11,774 bases of DNA from an uncultured Desulfobacterales bacterium (GTDB taxonomy: Bacteria; Desulfobacterota; Desulfobacteria; Desulfobacterales; G020354645), in NCBI GenBank assembly GCA_947259865.1, contig CAMYNZ010000131.1, forward strand, positions 1 to 11,774. The letters run 5' to 3'. Under the pieces are notes generated by a model. That model worked only from the letters and a program-made list of their open reading frames with translations. It searched no databases and was not told the origin of the DNA. Below, piece after piece: positions 1 to 5,854 of this stretch (positions are counted from its first letter, which is position 1; every line of letters starts with the position of its first letter). Position numbers and translations under genes: made by a program.

Positions 1-267
1 GTTGTCTTTACCAATAAAAATGGTTGCCCGTAGACCTTTTTCTTTTCTTAATCTAGTGAACATTTCTATTACCTTTCCTGCTTCAGCCGGTGAAAATAGG
101 AATTTCTGGACTTTATCAAAGTGGACGACAATAATGGCTTGATTTGCTATTGCATCATCATGTTTGAGGTCATGGAAGAACCCGATGACATCTTTGGCTG
201 AGAATTCTGCGTATGGATAGGCGTGAACAATGTTTGCATCTGCGTCATAGTGGTATTCTGCCGACAT
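1..267 (-). CDS. Hypothetical cassette protein, 3' end cut by window edge
   Basis: This is an open frame of 89 codons running off the left edge, so the C-terminus is missing. The start is ATG at 265-267, preceded by a good ribosome binding site (AGGAGA, about 8 bases upstream). The start lies about 20 bases after the attC at 287-348, which is the usual place for a cassette gene. The visible protein is acidic to neutral, soluble-looking and without a signal peptide or membrane segment. It opens MSAEYHYDADANIVHAYPYA, followed by an alternating hydrophobic strand (QAIIVVHFDKV), a helix-like segment with EAGKVIEMFTRLRKEKG, and a second strand (RATIFIG). The alternation suggests a small alpha/beta fold. 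I do not recognise the family. There is no room for its own promoter, so it is probably transcribed from upstream cassettes. Confidence 0.75.
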   Translation of the reverse strand, partial: MSAEYHYDADANIVHAYPYAEFSAKDVIGFFHDLKHDDAIANQAIIVVHFDKVQKFLFSPAEAGKVIEMFTRLRKEKGLRATIFIGKDN

Positions 268-286
268 TACTGTATCTCCTGGTAGG

Positions 287-348
287 GCTAACGCCAGGCA
301 TAAGTTGCGGGCCGCAAGCCCGTCAACTTGATGCCATTGATGTTATGT
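287..348 (-). other. attC recombination site (short, 62 bp)
   Basis: Read on the minus strand the site starts with R'' CATAAC and ends with R' GTTAGC. The inner arms AAGTTGACGGGC and GCCCGCAACTT pair perfectly except for one extra A in the 5' arm, the unpaired base that gives attC its polarity. It lies 11 bases after the stop of the membrane protein gene at 360-779, as expected for that cassette's own attC. The arm pattern GGCAT.AAGTTG.CGGGC places it in the first of two attC sequence groups seen here. Confidence 0.88.
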
Positions 349-359
349 GATTTATCAAT

Positions 360-779
360 TTAAAGATATCCATATTCTCTGGTGCTAATAATAAAGAACA
401 AAAAGTAAATAGCCCAAATGAAGTCTCCGAATACGACTATGGCGGCAAAGCCGGTGGCAATTGAGTCCAACCATAAATAGCTAACGAAGAAAAAAAGGGC
501 CATTTTGCCAATAGCGCCAATTGTAACAAAAAATCTAAATTTATGATTTGCAAACGCGACCATACCGTAGCCTATACCTGCCGCTATTACTACGAACCAC
601 CACGTTTGATTGGCAATAATCTTTGCTTCTGGGGTAATCAAGTTGAAGAAGAGTGAATTGCTGAGTTGAAGATTGAAGAAACCTAAAGATCCGAAAAATA
701 TATTCCATATTGCCCCAATTAGAAGCGGAATAAAATATTTTGATCTTTTTTCTTTAATACTTAAATCGATTGAATCCAT
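360..779 (-). CDS. Small four-helix inner-membrane protein, unknown function
   Basis: The gene encodes 139 residues if translation starts at the ATG at 777-779. A longer in-frame extension would run through the attC at 792-896 and is rejected. The protein has a short polar N-terminus (MDSIDLSIKEKRSKYF) and then about four hydrophobic segments at roughly residues 16-38, 57-76, 82-100 and 108-132, ending in a short polar tail. A GYGMVAFANHKFRFFVTIGAIGK stretch links helices two and three, and GDFIWAIYFLFFI forms the last helix. I cannot name a family, though the layout resembles uncharacterised small integral membrane proteins found in many bacteria. The start follows the attC by only 12 bases and has an A-rich leader with no clear Shine-Dalgarno, so expression probably depends on the upstream peroxidase-related cassette. 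Confidence 0.75.
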   Translation of the reverse strand: MDSIDLSIKEKRSKYFIPLLIGAIWNIFFGSLGFFNLQLSNSLFFNLITPEAKIIANQTWWFVVIAAGIGYGMVAFANHKFRFFVTIGAIGKMALFFFVSYLWLDSIATGFAAIVVFGDFIWAIYFLFFIISTREYGYL

Positions 780-791
780 TTTTTTTGATTT

Positions 792-896
792 CACATAACG
801 GTTGGGGATGGCCTGCAGGCCTAAAGCCTTTAGTTTACAAGGGATTTTATGTAAACCGCATCTTTTTTTCCTGTCAGGTTTATCCCTTTGTTGTAC
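792..896 (-). other. attC recombination site
   Basis: On the minus strand R'' is GTACAAC and R' is GTTATGTG. The inner arms are CCTGACAGG and CCTGCAGG, again with one unpaired A in the 5' arm. It follows the stop of the peroxidase-related gene by 18 bases. The arm style (ATGGCCTGCAGG / CCTGTCAGG) matches the sites at 10674 and 11138, the second attC group in the window. Confidence 0.85.
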
Positions 897-914
897 CAAA
901 TGCCGGGACCAACG

Positions 915-1496
915 CTAGTCCTTTGCAATACGTCCCAACAGGTAAAACTCATCGTTTGGCCGCATATTTGTTAAGTTAGCCATCCGATTGGATAAGGCAA
1001 AGAGCGCTGATATAGCACCTATGTCCCATATATCCTCAACAGAAAAGCCGTGCTGACACATTTCTTCAATGTCAGAGTCGCTTACCTCATAGGCATTCAG
1101 GGAAACTTTGACGGCGAAGTCAAGCATCACTTTCTGCCTTGGAGTGATATCCGCCTTCCGGTAATTTGTGGCAAGTTGGTCTGCCAGAAATGGACTCTTT
1201 TCCCGAATACGTAAAATTGCTCCGTGTGCTACAACACAATAGATACATTGATTGAGACCTGAAGTAGTAACGACGATCATTTCGCGCTCGCCTTTCGTAA
1301 GACCGCCCTCTTTTTCCATCAATGCGTCGTGATACGCAAAAAAAGCTCTGAATTCGTCCGGACGATGAGCCAGCGCCAAGAATACGTTCGGTACAAATCC
1401 GGATTTTTCTTGTACGGCCAATATCATGTCCCGAATGTCTTCAGGCAATTCGTTGAGTTCAGGAACTGGAAAGCGACTGATTGGATTATCTGACAT
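915..1496 (-). CDS. Peroxidase-related protein, carboxymuconolactone decarboxylase/AhpD fold
   Basis: The product is 193 residues from the ATG at 1494-1496, which has AGAGG about 7 bases upstream; an ATG eight codons earlier lacks such a site. The sequence carries the AhpD-like core: EREM near residues 70-73, then C84-I-Y-C87-V-V-A-H91, the CxxC plus histidine arrangement of the thiol peroxidase active site. A helical C-terminal half ends in NRMANLTNMRPNDEFYLLGR, typical of the uncharacterised peroxidase-related enzyme family (TIGR01926 type). By family knowledge it would act as a cytoplasmic, disulfide-using antioxidant protein; the actual substrate is unknown. It is the sole gene of its cassette. 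The upstream side is the interrupted attC at 1535-1691, leaving no clear promoter. Confidence in the family is high and in the physiological role low. Confidence 0.9.
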   Translation of the reverse strand: MSDNPISRFPVPELNELPEDIRDMILAVQEKSGFVPNVFLALAHRPDEFRAFFAYHDALMEKEGGLTKGEREMIVVTTSGLNQCIYCVVAHGAILRIREKSPFLADQLATNYRKADITPRQKVMLDFAVKVSLNAYEVSDSDIEEMCQHGFSVEDIWDIGAISALFALSNRMANLTNMRPNDEFYLLGRIAKD

Positions 1497-1534
1497 TTGA
1501 TTACCTCTTTTTGTAGTCATTTGATTATCGTATG

Positions 1535-1691
1535 ATTATCGTTGGGGAAGGAAGCAGGGTCACATCTTAACTATTAATTATTCGTTTCAAAAGTTAATAA
1601 TTAAGATGTGACCCCATTCTTTTTGAGTTTGTACTGTCTTTTACGTAAAACCGTCTATTATTTCCGGTCGGGTTCAGCGATCTGTTATAAG
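1535..1691 (-). other. Decayed attC interrupted by a palindromic insert
   Basis: The right half (1655-1691), read on the minus strand, is R'' TTATAAC followed by AGATCGCTGAACCCGACCGG, in the same style as the site at 5208-5312. The left half (1535-1556) reads TTATCGTTGGGGAAGG on the plus strand and lines up with ATAACGGTTGGGGATGG of the 792-896 site. The 59-base hairpin at 1557-1615 sits between the halves. Without it the site would be about 98 bases, a normal length for this group. The R' triplet is GAT instead of GTT, so recombination is probably impaired. The inner arms pair poorly, so this call is moderate. Confidence 0.55.
1557..1615. repeat. Near-perfect palindromic element (MITE/REP-like)
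   Basis: GGGTCACATCTTAA (1557-1570) is matched exactly by TTAAGATGTGACCC (1601-1614). After one mismatch the stem continues with TATTAA / TTAATA, giving 20 of 21 pairs around a 16-base loop. Short palindromes with a GGGTCA-type tip are common as dispersed repeats near Y1 (REP-associated) transposases; that link is an inference. No second copy is present in the window. It appears inserted in an attC. Confidence 0.8.
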
Positions 1692-1719
1692 ATATTGTTA
1701 TCATATATTATATCTCATG

Positions 1720-1795
1720 TTGACACTATGGATCACGTGATGTACTATATGTACAAAATGCACAATAAAATCCAATTGTACAAAAGGTGATCACT
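1720..1795 (+). promoter_or_regulatory. Promoter and putative operator of the plus-strand phd/relE pair
   Basis: TTGACA at 1720-1725, a 17-base spacer and TACTAT at 1743-1748 form a good sigma70 promoter. The spacer contains the palindrome ATCACGTGAT. GTACAAAA occurs twice downstream (once just after the -10 box, once just before the ribosome binding site). These repeats are candidate binding sites for the Phd/RelE complex. The ribosome binding site AAAGGTGATC precedes the ATG at 1796. Confidence 0.7.
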
Positions 1796-2047
1796 ATGTT
1801 AAACAAAATATCAGCTGCCGATGCGAGGAAAAAATTTGCGAATATTATTAACAGAGTCGCATATGGCAAAGAATCGTTCGTATTGACGAGAAGAGGTGAA
1901 CCGTTAGCTGCTATTGTATCAATTGAAGATTTAAAGCTCCTGCAAGAAATTGAAGAACAAATGGATATTGATGATGCCTGGAAAGTTCGGAATGAACCGG
2001 GCGAAAATATTTCTTGGGAAAAGCTTCGGGAGGAGCTTGAGCTTTGA
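1796..2047 (+). CDS. Phd/YefM-family antitoxin
   Basis: The product is 83 residues from the ATG at 1796, chosen over an upstream in-frame GTG (1787) because AAAGG sits correctly in front of it. The N-terminus MLNKISAADARKKFANIINRVAYGKESFVLTRRGEPLAAIVSIEDLKLLQE is the classic Phd/YefM DNA-binding and dimerisation domain (Ar.kf..ll..v......v.itrrGeP.AvlvS.edy.). The acidic C-terminal tail (QMDIDDAWKVRNEPGENISWEKLREELEL) would wrap the toxin. It neutralises the RelE-like protein encoded next and represses the shared promoter. The gene runs on the plus strand, opposite to every other cassette gene here, and has its own promoter. Its stop overlaps the toxin start (TTGA). Confidence 0.93.
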   Translation: MLNKISAADARKKFANIINRVAYGKESFVLTRRGEPLAAIVSIEDLKLLQEIEEQMDIDDAWKVRNEPGENISWEKLREELEL

Positions 2048-2310
2048 AATATAGAATCGAATTTAAAAGATCTGCGGCGAAGGTTCTCAAGAAGCTTCCA
2101 AAAACAGATCGTCAACGAATTCGAGATAAAATCGATAGCTTCGCAGATGATTTGCCGGATCCTGCTACCACGAAAATGAAAGGCGACAATCCATTTCATA
2201 GAGTTCGAGTAGGAGATTATCGGATAATTTATGAGATACACGAAAATACCCTATTGATTCTAGTTTTAAAAATAGGCCACCGAAAAGAAGTTTATAGAAG
2301 ACTCAGCTAA
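2044..2310 (+). CDS. RelE/ParE-superfamily toxin
   Basis: The product is 88 residues. The start is taken as TTG at 2044-2046, overlapping the antitoxin stop and preceded by GGGAGGAGC; no ATG fits. The fold signature is clear: MKYRIEFKRSAAKVLKKLPK, a helical hairpin (DRQRIRDKIDSFADDLPDP), then MKGDNPFHRVRVGDYRIIYEI and a last strand VLKIGHRKEVYRRL. Those are the RelE features in order, including the RvGdYRiiYei strand and the terminal gHR.evYr motif. In this family the basic C-terminal residues take part in mRNA cleavage on the ribosome, so it is most likely an mRNA interferase rather than a gyrase-targeting ParE, though sequence alone cannot separate these. It ends about 35 bases before the attC-like site at 2347. 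Confidence 0.9.
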   Translation: MKYRIEFKRSAAKVLKKLPKTDRQRIRDKIDSFADDLPDPATTKMKGDNPFHRVRVGDYRIIYEIHENTLLILVLKIGHRKEVYRRLS

Positions 2311-2346
2311 ACCATTCCCATTCAAGCATTTTTTCTCATACCTAAT

Positions 2347-2408
2347 CTTATCGACTAAGCTCAGCCGCGGCCTGCGAAGCAGGTTGTCGGTTGAAGCGCA
2401 TTGATAGG
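2347..2408 (-). other. Degenerate attC-like site with altered core triplets
   Basis: The 62-base imperfect palindrome has arms TTATCGACTAAGCTCAGCCG and CGGTTGAAGCGCATTGATAG and an inner CCTGCgaaGCAGG hairpin. One arm carries an extra base next to CCG.C, as in other attC sites. However, both outer boxes read TATC/GATA where AAC/GTT is required. It lies 7 bases after the stop of the SnoaL-like gene on the minus strand, the right place for that cassette's attC, and also between two converging genes, where the hairpin could act as a terminator. Confidence 0.5.
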
Positions 2409-2415
2409 TGCTTGT

Positions 2416-2799
2416 TCAATACATTGTATTGCCATTTTTTGTTTCTCTCGGTACTTCTTGTATTGAATCCCAGTGCTCAATGATCTTTCCTTCCGCGTCG
2501 AATCGGAAGAAGTCCATCGTTACGTATTCTTCATTGCCTGGCCAAGTCTGATGAGTGTGTAAGGCGACTAGGTCTTCCTCGGCAACCGCACGCACGAACT
2601 CAATCTCCTTGTTGGGGTATTGCGCCGCCATTTCAGTGAAATAATCAATGAACGCCTGCTTCCCGTCCCCTACTAGCGGGTTGTGTTGAATATATTCAGC
2701 ACCCACGTACATTTCAACAGCCTTGGCGGGGTCACCAAAATACGCAGTGCGGTAGAAGGCAATGGCATTCTTCTTATTTTCTTCCAGGTTGTCTTGCAT
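2416..2799 (-). CDS. SnoaL-like (NTF2-fold) protein
   Basis: The product is 127 residues from the ATG at 2797-2799, which has GGAGG five bases upstream; a TTG four codons earlier lies inside that ribosome binding site and is rejected. The sequence AIAFYRTAYFGDPAKAVEMYVGAEYIQHNPLVGDGKQAFIDYFTEMAAQYP is the N-terminal helix-plus-pocket of the SnoaL-like family, with the YIQHNP motif. It is followed by strands EFVRAVAEEDLVALHTHQTWPGNEEYVTMDFFRFDAEGKIIEHWDSIQEVP, matching the conserved C-terminal half (v.mDifR.d.GKi.EHWD..Q.vP). Relatives are cone-shaped cytoplasmic proteins that bind or transform small hydrophobic molecules; the substrate cannot be predicted. It follows the dehydrogenase gene by about 40 bases on the same strand, so the two form one two-gene cassette and are probably co-transcribed. 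Confidence 0.9.
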   Translation of the reverse strand: MQDNLEENKKNAIAFYRTAYFGDPAKAVEMYVGAEYIQHNPLVGDGKQAFIDYFTEMAAQYPNKEIEFVRAVAEEDLVALHTHQTWPGNEEYVTMDFFRFDAEGKIIEHWDSIQEVPRETKNGNTMY

Positions 2800-2841
2800 G
2801 TCGGCCTCCAATGGGTTGATTCGTATCTGCTAAGCGCTTAA

Positions 2842-3855
2842 TCAGAACCCTTCAAGTACAATCTTGCCGCGCGCAGAGCCGCTTTCAATCCGGGCGTGCA
2901 CCGCACGCAGAGTCGCGGCATCGATCTTACCGGCGACTTCGGTAGCGGTGGAACGTATGCGACCCGCATCGACAAGCGTAGACACTTCGTTCAACAGCTT
3001 GCCCTGTTCCGCCATGTCCGGTGTGCCAAAGAGCGAACGAGTGAACATCATTTCCCAATGAAGTGACACAGCTTTGAGTTTTAACGGCATGGCGTTGAGC
3101 TCTTCCGGGTCATCGATTAAGCCAAAACGGCCCTGCGGTGCAATTAGTTCGACAATATCAGCCAAATGCTGGCCGGTCTGAGTGGTTGAGAACACAAAAC
3201 CGGGAGCGCCGAGTCCTAGTGCCTCAACCTGGGGCGCCAAAGGCTGGCGGTGGTCGATCACGTGATGAGCCCCGCATTCGCGCACCCAATCCTGTGTTTC
3301 GGCACGCGAGGCGGTGGCGATCACCGTCAAATCGGTCAGTGCCCGCAGAAGCTGTATGGTGATCGAACCAACGCCGCCTGCACCACCGATGACCACAATG
3401 GTATTTCCTCCCTGCGGGGTCGGACATTTGACATCGAGCCGGTCAAACAGCATTTCCCATGCTGTGATTGCAGTCAGTGGAAGTGCTGCGGCCTCTGCAT
3501 CGTTCAGGCTAGTGGGTTTGCGACCAACGATGCGTTCATCGACAAGGTGATATTCACTGTTGGTGCCGGGCCGCGCAATGGAACCGGCATAAAAAACCGT
3601 ATCGCCCGGTTTAAAATTCTGAACCTCAGGCCCTACAGCCTCTACAACGCCGGCTGCGTCAAATCCGAGAACTCGCCAATCGCCTCCTTCGGGCGCAACT
3701 CCGAGGCGCAATTTTGTGTCCACGGGGTTTACTGACACGGCGGTGATCTTGACTAGCAGATCGCAGCCTTCGGCCTTGGGTATCTCAAGGGTAATGTCCT
3801 GTAAGGCATCCTCGCGGTCAATTGAACCAGGGGTTCTATAGGCAACGGCTTTCAT
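2842..3855 (-). CDS. Zinc-type alcohol dehydrogenase / quinone oxidoreductase family enzyme (MDR)
   Basis: The product is 337 residues, full family length. The start is the ATG at 3853-3855, preceded by GGAG about 8 bases upstream. The N-terminal GroES-like domain holds NPVDTK (43-48), GFDAAGVVEAVG (64-75) and FKPGDTVFYAG (81-91). ALPLTAITAWEMLF (124-137) marks the domain hinge, and VVIGGAGGVGSITIQLL (154-170) is the Rossmann nucleotide-binding loop, followed by a GAHHVIDH signature. This is the zinc-binding alcohol dehydrogenase family related to TIGR02817 and quinone oxidoreductases; NADPH is the likely cofactor. No cysteine/histidine set for a structural zinc is evident, so the name reflects family ancestry rather than proven zinc use. 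Its base composition is visibly richer in G+C than the flanking toxin-antitoxin genes, a sign of separate origin. The 92 bases between it and the attC at 3948 contain only AACTACGCATAGTT, a small inverted repeat, and no strong promoter. Confidence 0.93.
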   Translation of the reverse strand: MKAVAYRTPGSIDREDALQDITLEIPKAEGCDLLVKITAVSVNPVDTKLRLGVAPEGGDWRVLGFDAAGVVEAVGPEVQNFKPGDTVFYAGSIARPGTNSEYHLVDERIVGRKPTSLNDAEAAALPLTAITAWEMLFDRLDVKCPTPQGGNTIVVIGGAGGVGSITIQLLRALTDLTVIATASRAETQDWVRECGAHHVIDHRQPLAPQVEALGLGAPGFVFSTTQTGQHLADIVELIAPQGRFGLIDDPEELNAMPLKLKAVSLHWEMMFTRSLFGTPDMAEQGKLLNEVSTLVDAGRIRSTATEVAGKIDAATLRAVHARIESGSARGKIVLEGF

Positions 3856-3947
3856 TTTCAGTCTCCAACTGTGCTGAGTTTGTAAATAGCTAATATGCGG
3901 TTCGTGTAACTACGCATAGTTTGAATTATGTTTGCTGTTTCACGAGC

Positions 3948-4076
3948 ACCTAACAGCTGGCATAAGTGACGGGCGACTAAAACCCTGGAAGATGTAAAAG
4001 CCCCCTCTGACAATATCCTTCGCGACTCATCAAAGCCGCAGGTTATAGCCGGTCCATCTTCATGCCATTGTTATCT
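3948..4076 (-). other. attC recombination site
   Basis: On the minus strand R'' GATAAC is followed by AATGGCATGAAGATGGAC, and the far end is GTCACTTATGCCAGCTGTTAGGTGC. GTTAGGT fits the GTTRRRY consensus exactly. The toxin stop codon of the MazF-like gene lies two bases away. The arm style is the same as at 5899 and 9928 (group with CATGCCATTGTTA ends). Confidence 0.9.
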
Positions 4077-4077
4077 T

Positions 4078-4389
4078 TTATAAATCCAAAGCAAATTGTA
4101 TAGCCTCACTCACTCGTTCCAGTTTATCTGCAGACAGTACTGTTATTAGCGATCCAATTTTTCCTTTGGATACTGTCTGTATATGGTCGAAGTTTATTGC
4201 GCAGTCTTTTGTCATCCCGTCTTGTTTAGTGAGGAAAATTTCGCTGGGTATATCCCGAACCGTCGAGGTAATGGGAGCCACAGTAACCTCTCCAAGGTAT
4301 TCCAATATGTAATCGCGGGTTAAAATCAACACCGGCCGTTTTTTATCAGGAGCTTTGAATTTGTACCATCTGATTTCACCCCTCTTCAT
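4078..4389 (-). CDS. MazF/PemK-family mRNA interferase toxin
   Basis: The product is 103 residues starting at ATG 4387-4389, overlapping the antitoxin stop by four bases (ATGA), which implies translational coupling. It has the full MazF barrel signature: MKRGEIRWYKF at the N-terminus, KKRPVLILTRD (17-26), the VAPITSTVRDIPSEI segment (37-51) and DGMTKDCAINFDHIQTVSKGKIGSLI (57-82). The RPVLILTR strand and the ITST.R motif form the RNA-binding and active-site surface in this family. The likely role is sequence-specific cleavage of cellular mRNA, counteracted by the RHH protein encoded immediately upstream. The stop codon sits directly against the attC. Confidence 0.94.
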   Translation of the reverse strand: MKRGEIRWYKFKAPDKKRPVLILTRDYILEYLGEVTVAPITSTVRDIPSEIFLTKQDGMTKDCAINFDHIQTVSKGKIGSLITVLSADKLERVSEAIQFALDL

Positions 4390-4619
4390 TCATCCCCCCA
4401 ATTCTGCTCTTTTTCCCAAACACTGAACTCCTCTCTGTTCACGGGATGAACCGAGTAGCCCTGGCGGTGCTTTAATTCAAGACGGCGAAGGTTGTATTCT
4501 TTAACCGCCTCCCGCAATGCATCTCGAGTAAATGCGGATCGTGTTGTATGAAGTTCATTTGCTATGGCGTCGACCTTTTTTACGAGATCGTCATCCAGAG
4601 TCATTTGTATAGTGCGCAT
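4386..4619 (-). CDS. Ribbon-helix-helix antitoxin (MazE-like partner)
   Basis: The product is 77 residues from ATG 4617-4619, with AGGAG seven bases upstream. The N-terminus MRTIQMTLDDDLVKKVDAIANELHTTRSAFTRDALREAVKEY is a textbook ribbon-helix-helix: the strand IQMTLDDDL, helix one and helix two around TTRSAFTRDALR. The C-terminal half (LRRLELKHRQGYSVHPVNREEFSVWEKEQNWGDE) is polar with an acidic, tryptophan-containing tail that would occlude the MazF active site. This RHH type of MazE is the one paired with mycobacterial and cyanobacterial MazF proteins rather than the AbrB-type MazE of E. coli. It is expected to autoregulate by binding the palindrome at its promoter. Confidence 0.92.
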   Translation of the reverse strand: MRTIQMTLDDDLVKKVDAIANELHTTRSAFTRDALREAVKEYNLRRLELKHRQGYSVHPVNREEFSVWEKEQNWGDE

Positions 4620-4643
4620 AATATACTCCTAAAATGTGGATAG

Positions 4644-4681
4644 TTATAGCTATAATATATCAACATTCCCGTGTGTGTCAA
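4644..4681 (-). promoter_or_regulatory. Promoter with palindromic operator for the mazEF-like pair
   Basis: On the minus strand TTGACA lies at 4676-4681. A -10 box follows at 16-18 bases (TATATT at 4654-4659 or TATTAT at 4652-4657). The perfect 12-base palindrome TTATAGCTATAA at 4644-4655 overlaps the -10 region, the expected operator position for an RHH repressor. The cassette therefore carries its own promoter. Confidence 0.75.
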
Positions 4682-4719
4682 TGTGAAAAATAATTCTAGG
4701 TGATATGATGAAATTGAGA

Positions 4720-4826
4720 GATAACGTCTGCGGATCACCTGGCGGCCATATGCATTTTGAGTCTGCAGGATTATTACGATAAAACCGTGAGCCAGTTCCG
4801 GTCAGACGCAACCGTCTTGTTATGCA
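4720..4826 (-). other. attC recombination site
   Basis: On the minus strand R'' GCATAAC is followed by AAGACGGTTGCGTCTGACCGG, and the distal arm is CCGCCAGGTGATCCGCAGACGTTATC. The pairing CTGACCGG / CCGCCAG has one unpaired base. R'' contains the stop codon of the carboxymuconolactone-decarboxylase-like gene: the TAA of GCATAAC ends the reading frame. Confidence 0.85.
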
Positions 4827-5194
4827 GAATCTTCGTTCAATACTTCAGCCAACATTTCCAGTGCATCCCACGCTGCCGCGAAACCCGCGTATGCTGCGAC
4901 TTGAAAAATCGCTTCAAATATTTCTTCAACTTTTGCACCATTGCGTAAAGCCATCTTGAAATTCAGTTTCAAAGCATTGTTTCGGCCTAATGCAGCCAAA
5001 ACGCAAATACTGCAAAGTGATCTGGTCTTAAGATCGATGCCACCACGGGTCCATATCCTACCGCCTAAAACGGTGACAACTTCCTTCTCAAAATCTGGGC
5101 AAACAGACCGAAAACGCGAAACCAGGGACTCAATATTTTCCTCTCCCACCATCTCCGCAAACTGCTTGTAACCCTTCTCGTAATCGGTGTTCAT
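4820..5194 (-). CDS. Carboxymuconolactone decarboxylase-like protein
   Basis: The product is 124 residues from ATG 5192-5194, with GGAG eight bases upstream; a longer in-frame version would read through the attC at 5208 and is rejected. The whole length matches the PcaC-like CMD family: ILGGRIWTRGGIDLKTRSLCSICVLAAL-type centre (43-69), then ALRNGAKVEEIFEAIFQVAAYAGFAAAWDALEMLAEVL (82-119), the conserved G...EEI.E...Q...Y.G...A..A pattern. The segment that normally reads L..H has N at residue 78, so a usual histidine is missing. The cysteines are C61-S-I-C64, without the CxxxH pattern of AhpD. It could be a decarboxylase relative or a redox protein; I cannot choose. The start lies 13 bases after the attC, leaving no promoter, and it is downstream of yefM-yoeB. 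Confidence 0.88.
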   Translation of the reverse strand: MNTDYEKGYKQFAEMVGEENIESLVSRFRSVCPDFEKEVVTVLGGRIWTRGGIDLKTRSLCSICVLAALGRNNALKLNFKMALRNGAKVEEIFEAIFQVAAYAGFAAAWDALEMLAEVLNEDSA

Positions 5195-5207
5195 GCCATT
5201 TCTCCTG

Positions 5208-5312
5208 TATAACGTCACGGCTAAGCTGCGTGCCTGATGCGTTTCAACCATGCACGACCTTTTACGAAAAACTGCGAGATATTTCCCGTCAGCTTCAGCC
5301 GGTTGTTATGCC
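5208..5312 (-). other. attC recombination site
   Basis: On the minus strand R'' GCATAAC leads into AACCGGCTGAAGCTGACGGG. The distal arm ends CAGCTTAGCCGTGACGTTATAC. GGCTGAAGCTGACG pairs with CGCAGCTTAGCC with one extra A in the 5' arm. It lies four bases after the yoeB stop. Confidence 0.88.
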
Positions 5313-5315
5313 CTG

Positions 5316-5576
5316 CTATTCATAATGGGTCCACATTCGAATAACTTTAACCGCTTTTTCATCATCTATAATTTGATATACTAAACGATGTTGTATATTT
5401 ATACGACGTGAATAGGCTCCAGTTAAGTCACCTATGAGCTTTTCAAAAGGAGGAGGTGTCTGATAGGGATTTTCACGCAGGATATCTAGCAACGTCTCAG
5501 CCTTTGATTGCAATCCGGCAGCGGATAATTTTTTGGCGTCCTTTAGAGCCCGTTTTGTGAAAACGACTCGCCACAT
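5316..5576 (-). CDS. yoeB: YoeB-family mRNA interferase toxin
   Basis: The product is 86 residues from ATG 5574-5576, sharing the A of the antitoxin TAA stop (TAATG); an in-frame TTG two codons earlier is less likely. The sequence is a standard YoeB: WRVVFTKRALKDAKKL at the start, ENPYQTPPPFEKLIGDLTGAYSRRINIQHRLVYQI in the middle and VKVIRMWTHYE at the end. Residues corresponding to the known catalytic set are present: E45 in PFEKL, R64 in QHRLVY, and H84-Y85 at the C-terminus. By family knowledge it cleaves mRNA at start-codon-proximal positions on the 70S ribosome. It pairs with the YefM-like antitoxin upstream. Confidence 0.95.
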   Translation of the reverse strand: MWRVVFTKRALKDAKKLSAAGLQSKAETLLDILRENPYQTPPPFEKLIGDLTGAYSRRINIQHRLVYQIIDDEKAVKVIRMWTHYE

Positions 5577-5818
5577 TACCAATCGATTTCCTCAGAGCAT
5601 TCCTCGATCGGGGTGGCTAATCCTTCCCGGATAGATTCGCGCATTCCAGGGATATTAAGTAGATAGAGTGTTTCCTGTATGGAACGCCAATCATCTTCAG
5701 AAATTAAAACGGCTTTCGCACGCTTACCCGTTATGACAATAGGTTCATGAGAAGACGCTGCTTCATCAATGAGTCGATAAAGCTTTGATCTTGCTTCAGT
5801 TGCGGTTAAGGTGGGCAT
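5576..5818 (-). CDS. yefM: YefM-family antitoxin
   Basis: The product is 80 residues from ATG 5816-5818, with AGAGG about 8 bases upstream. MPTLTATEARSKLYRLIDEAASSHEPIVITGKRAKAVLISEDDWRSIQETLYLLNIPGMRESIREGLATPIEECSEEIDW is the complete YefM pattern: the N-terminal Phd fold (t.tEaR..l..lid.......p..Itgkr..avliSeddw.si.Etlyll..pgm..si.eg) and an acidic C-terminal tail ending EEIDW that binds YoeB. It acts as the repressor of its own operon, and a strong inverted repeat covers the promoter. Confidence 0.95.
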   Translation of the reverse strand: MPTLTATEARSKLYRLIDEAASSHEPIVITGKRAKAVLISEDDWRSIQETLYLLNIPGMRESIREGLATPIEECSEEIDW

Positions 5819-5854
5819 AATTGACCTCTGCTATATTAGGATTTGAACCCCTAA

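Noticed and set aside
1608..1790. 60-codon plus-strand frame
   Set aside because: It covers the attC half, promoter and operator of the phd/relE pair and has no coding features.
3138..3735. Plus-strand frames over the dehydrogenase gene
   Set aside because: They are antisense shadows in G+C-rich coding DNA.
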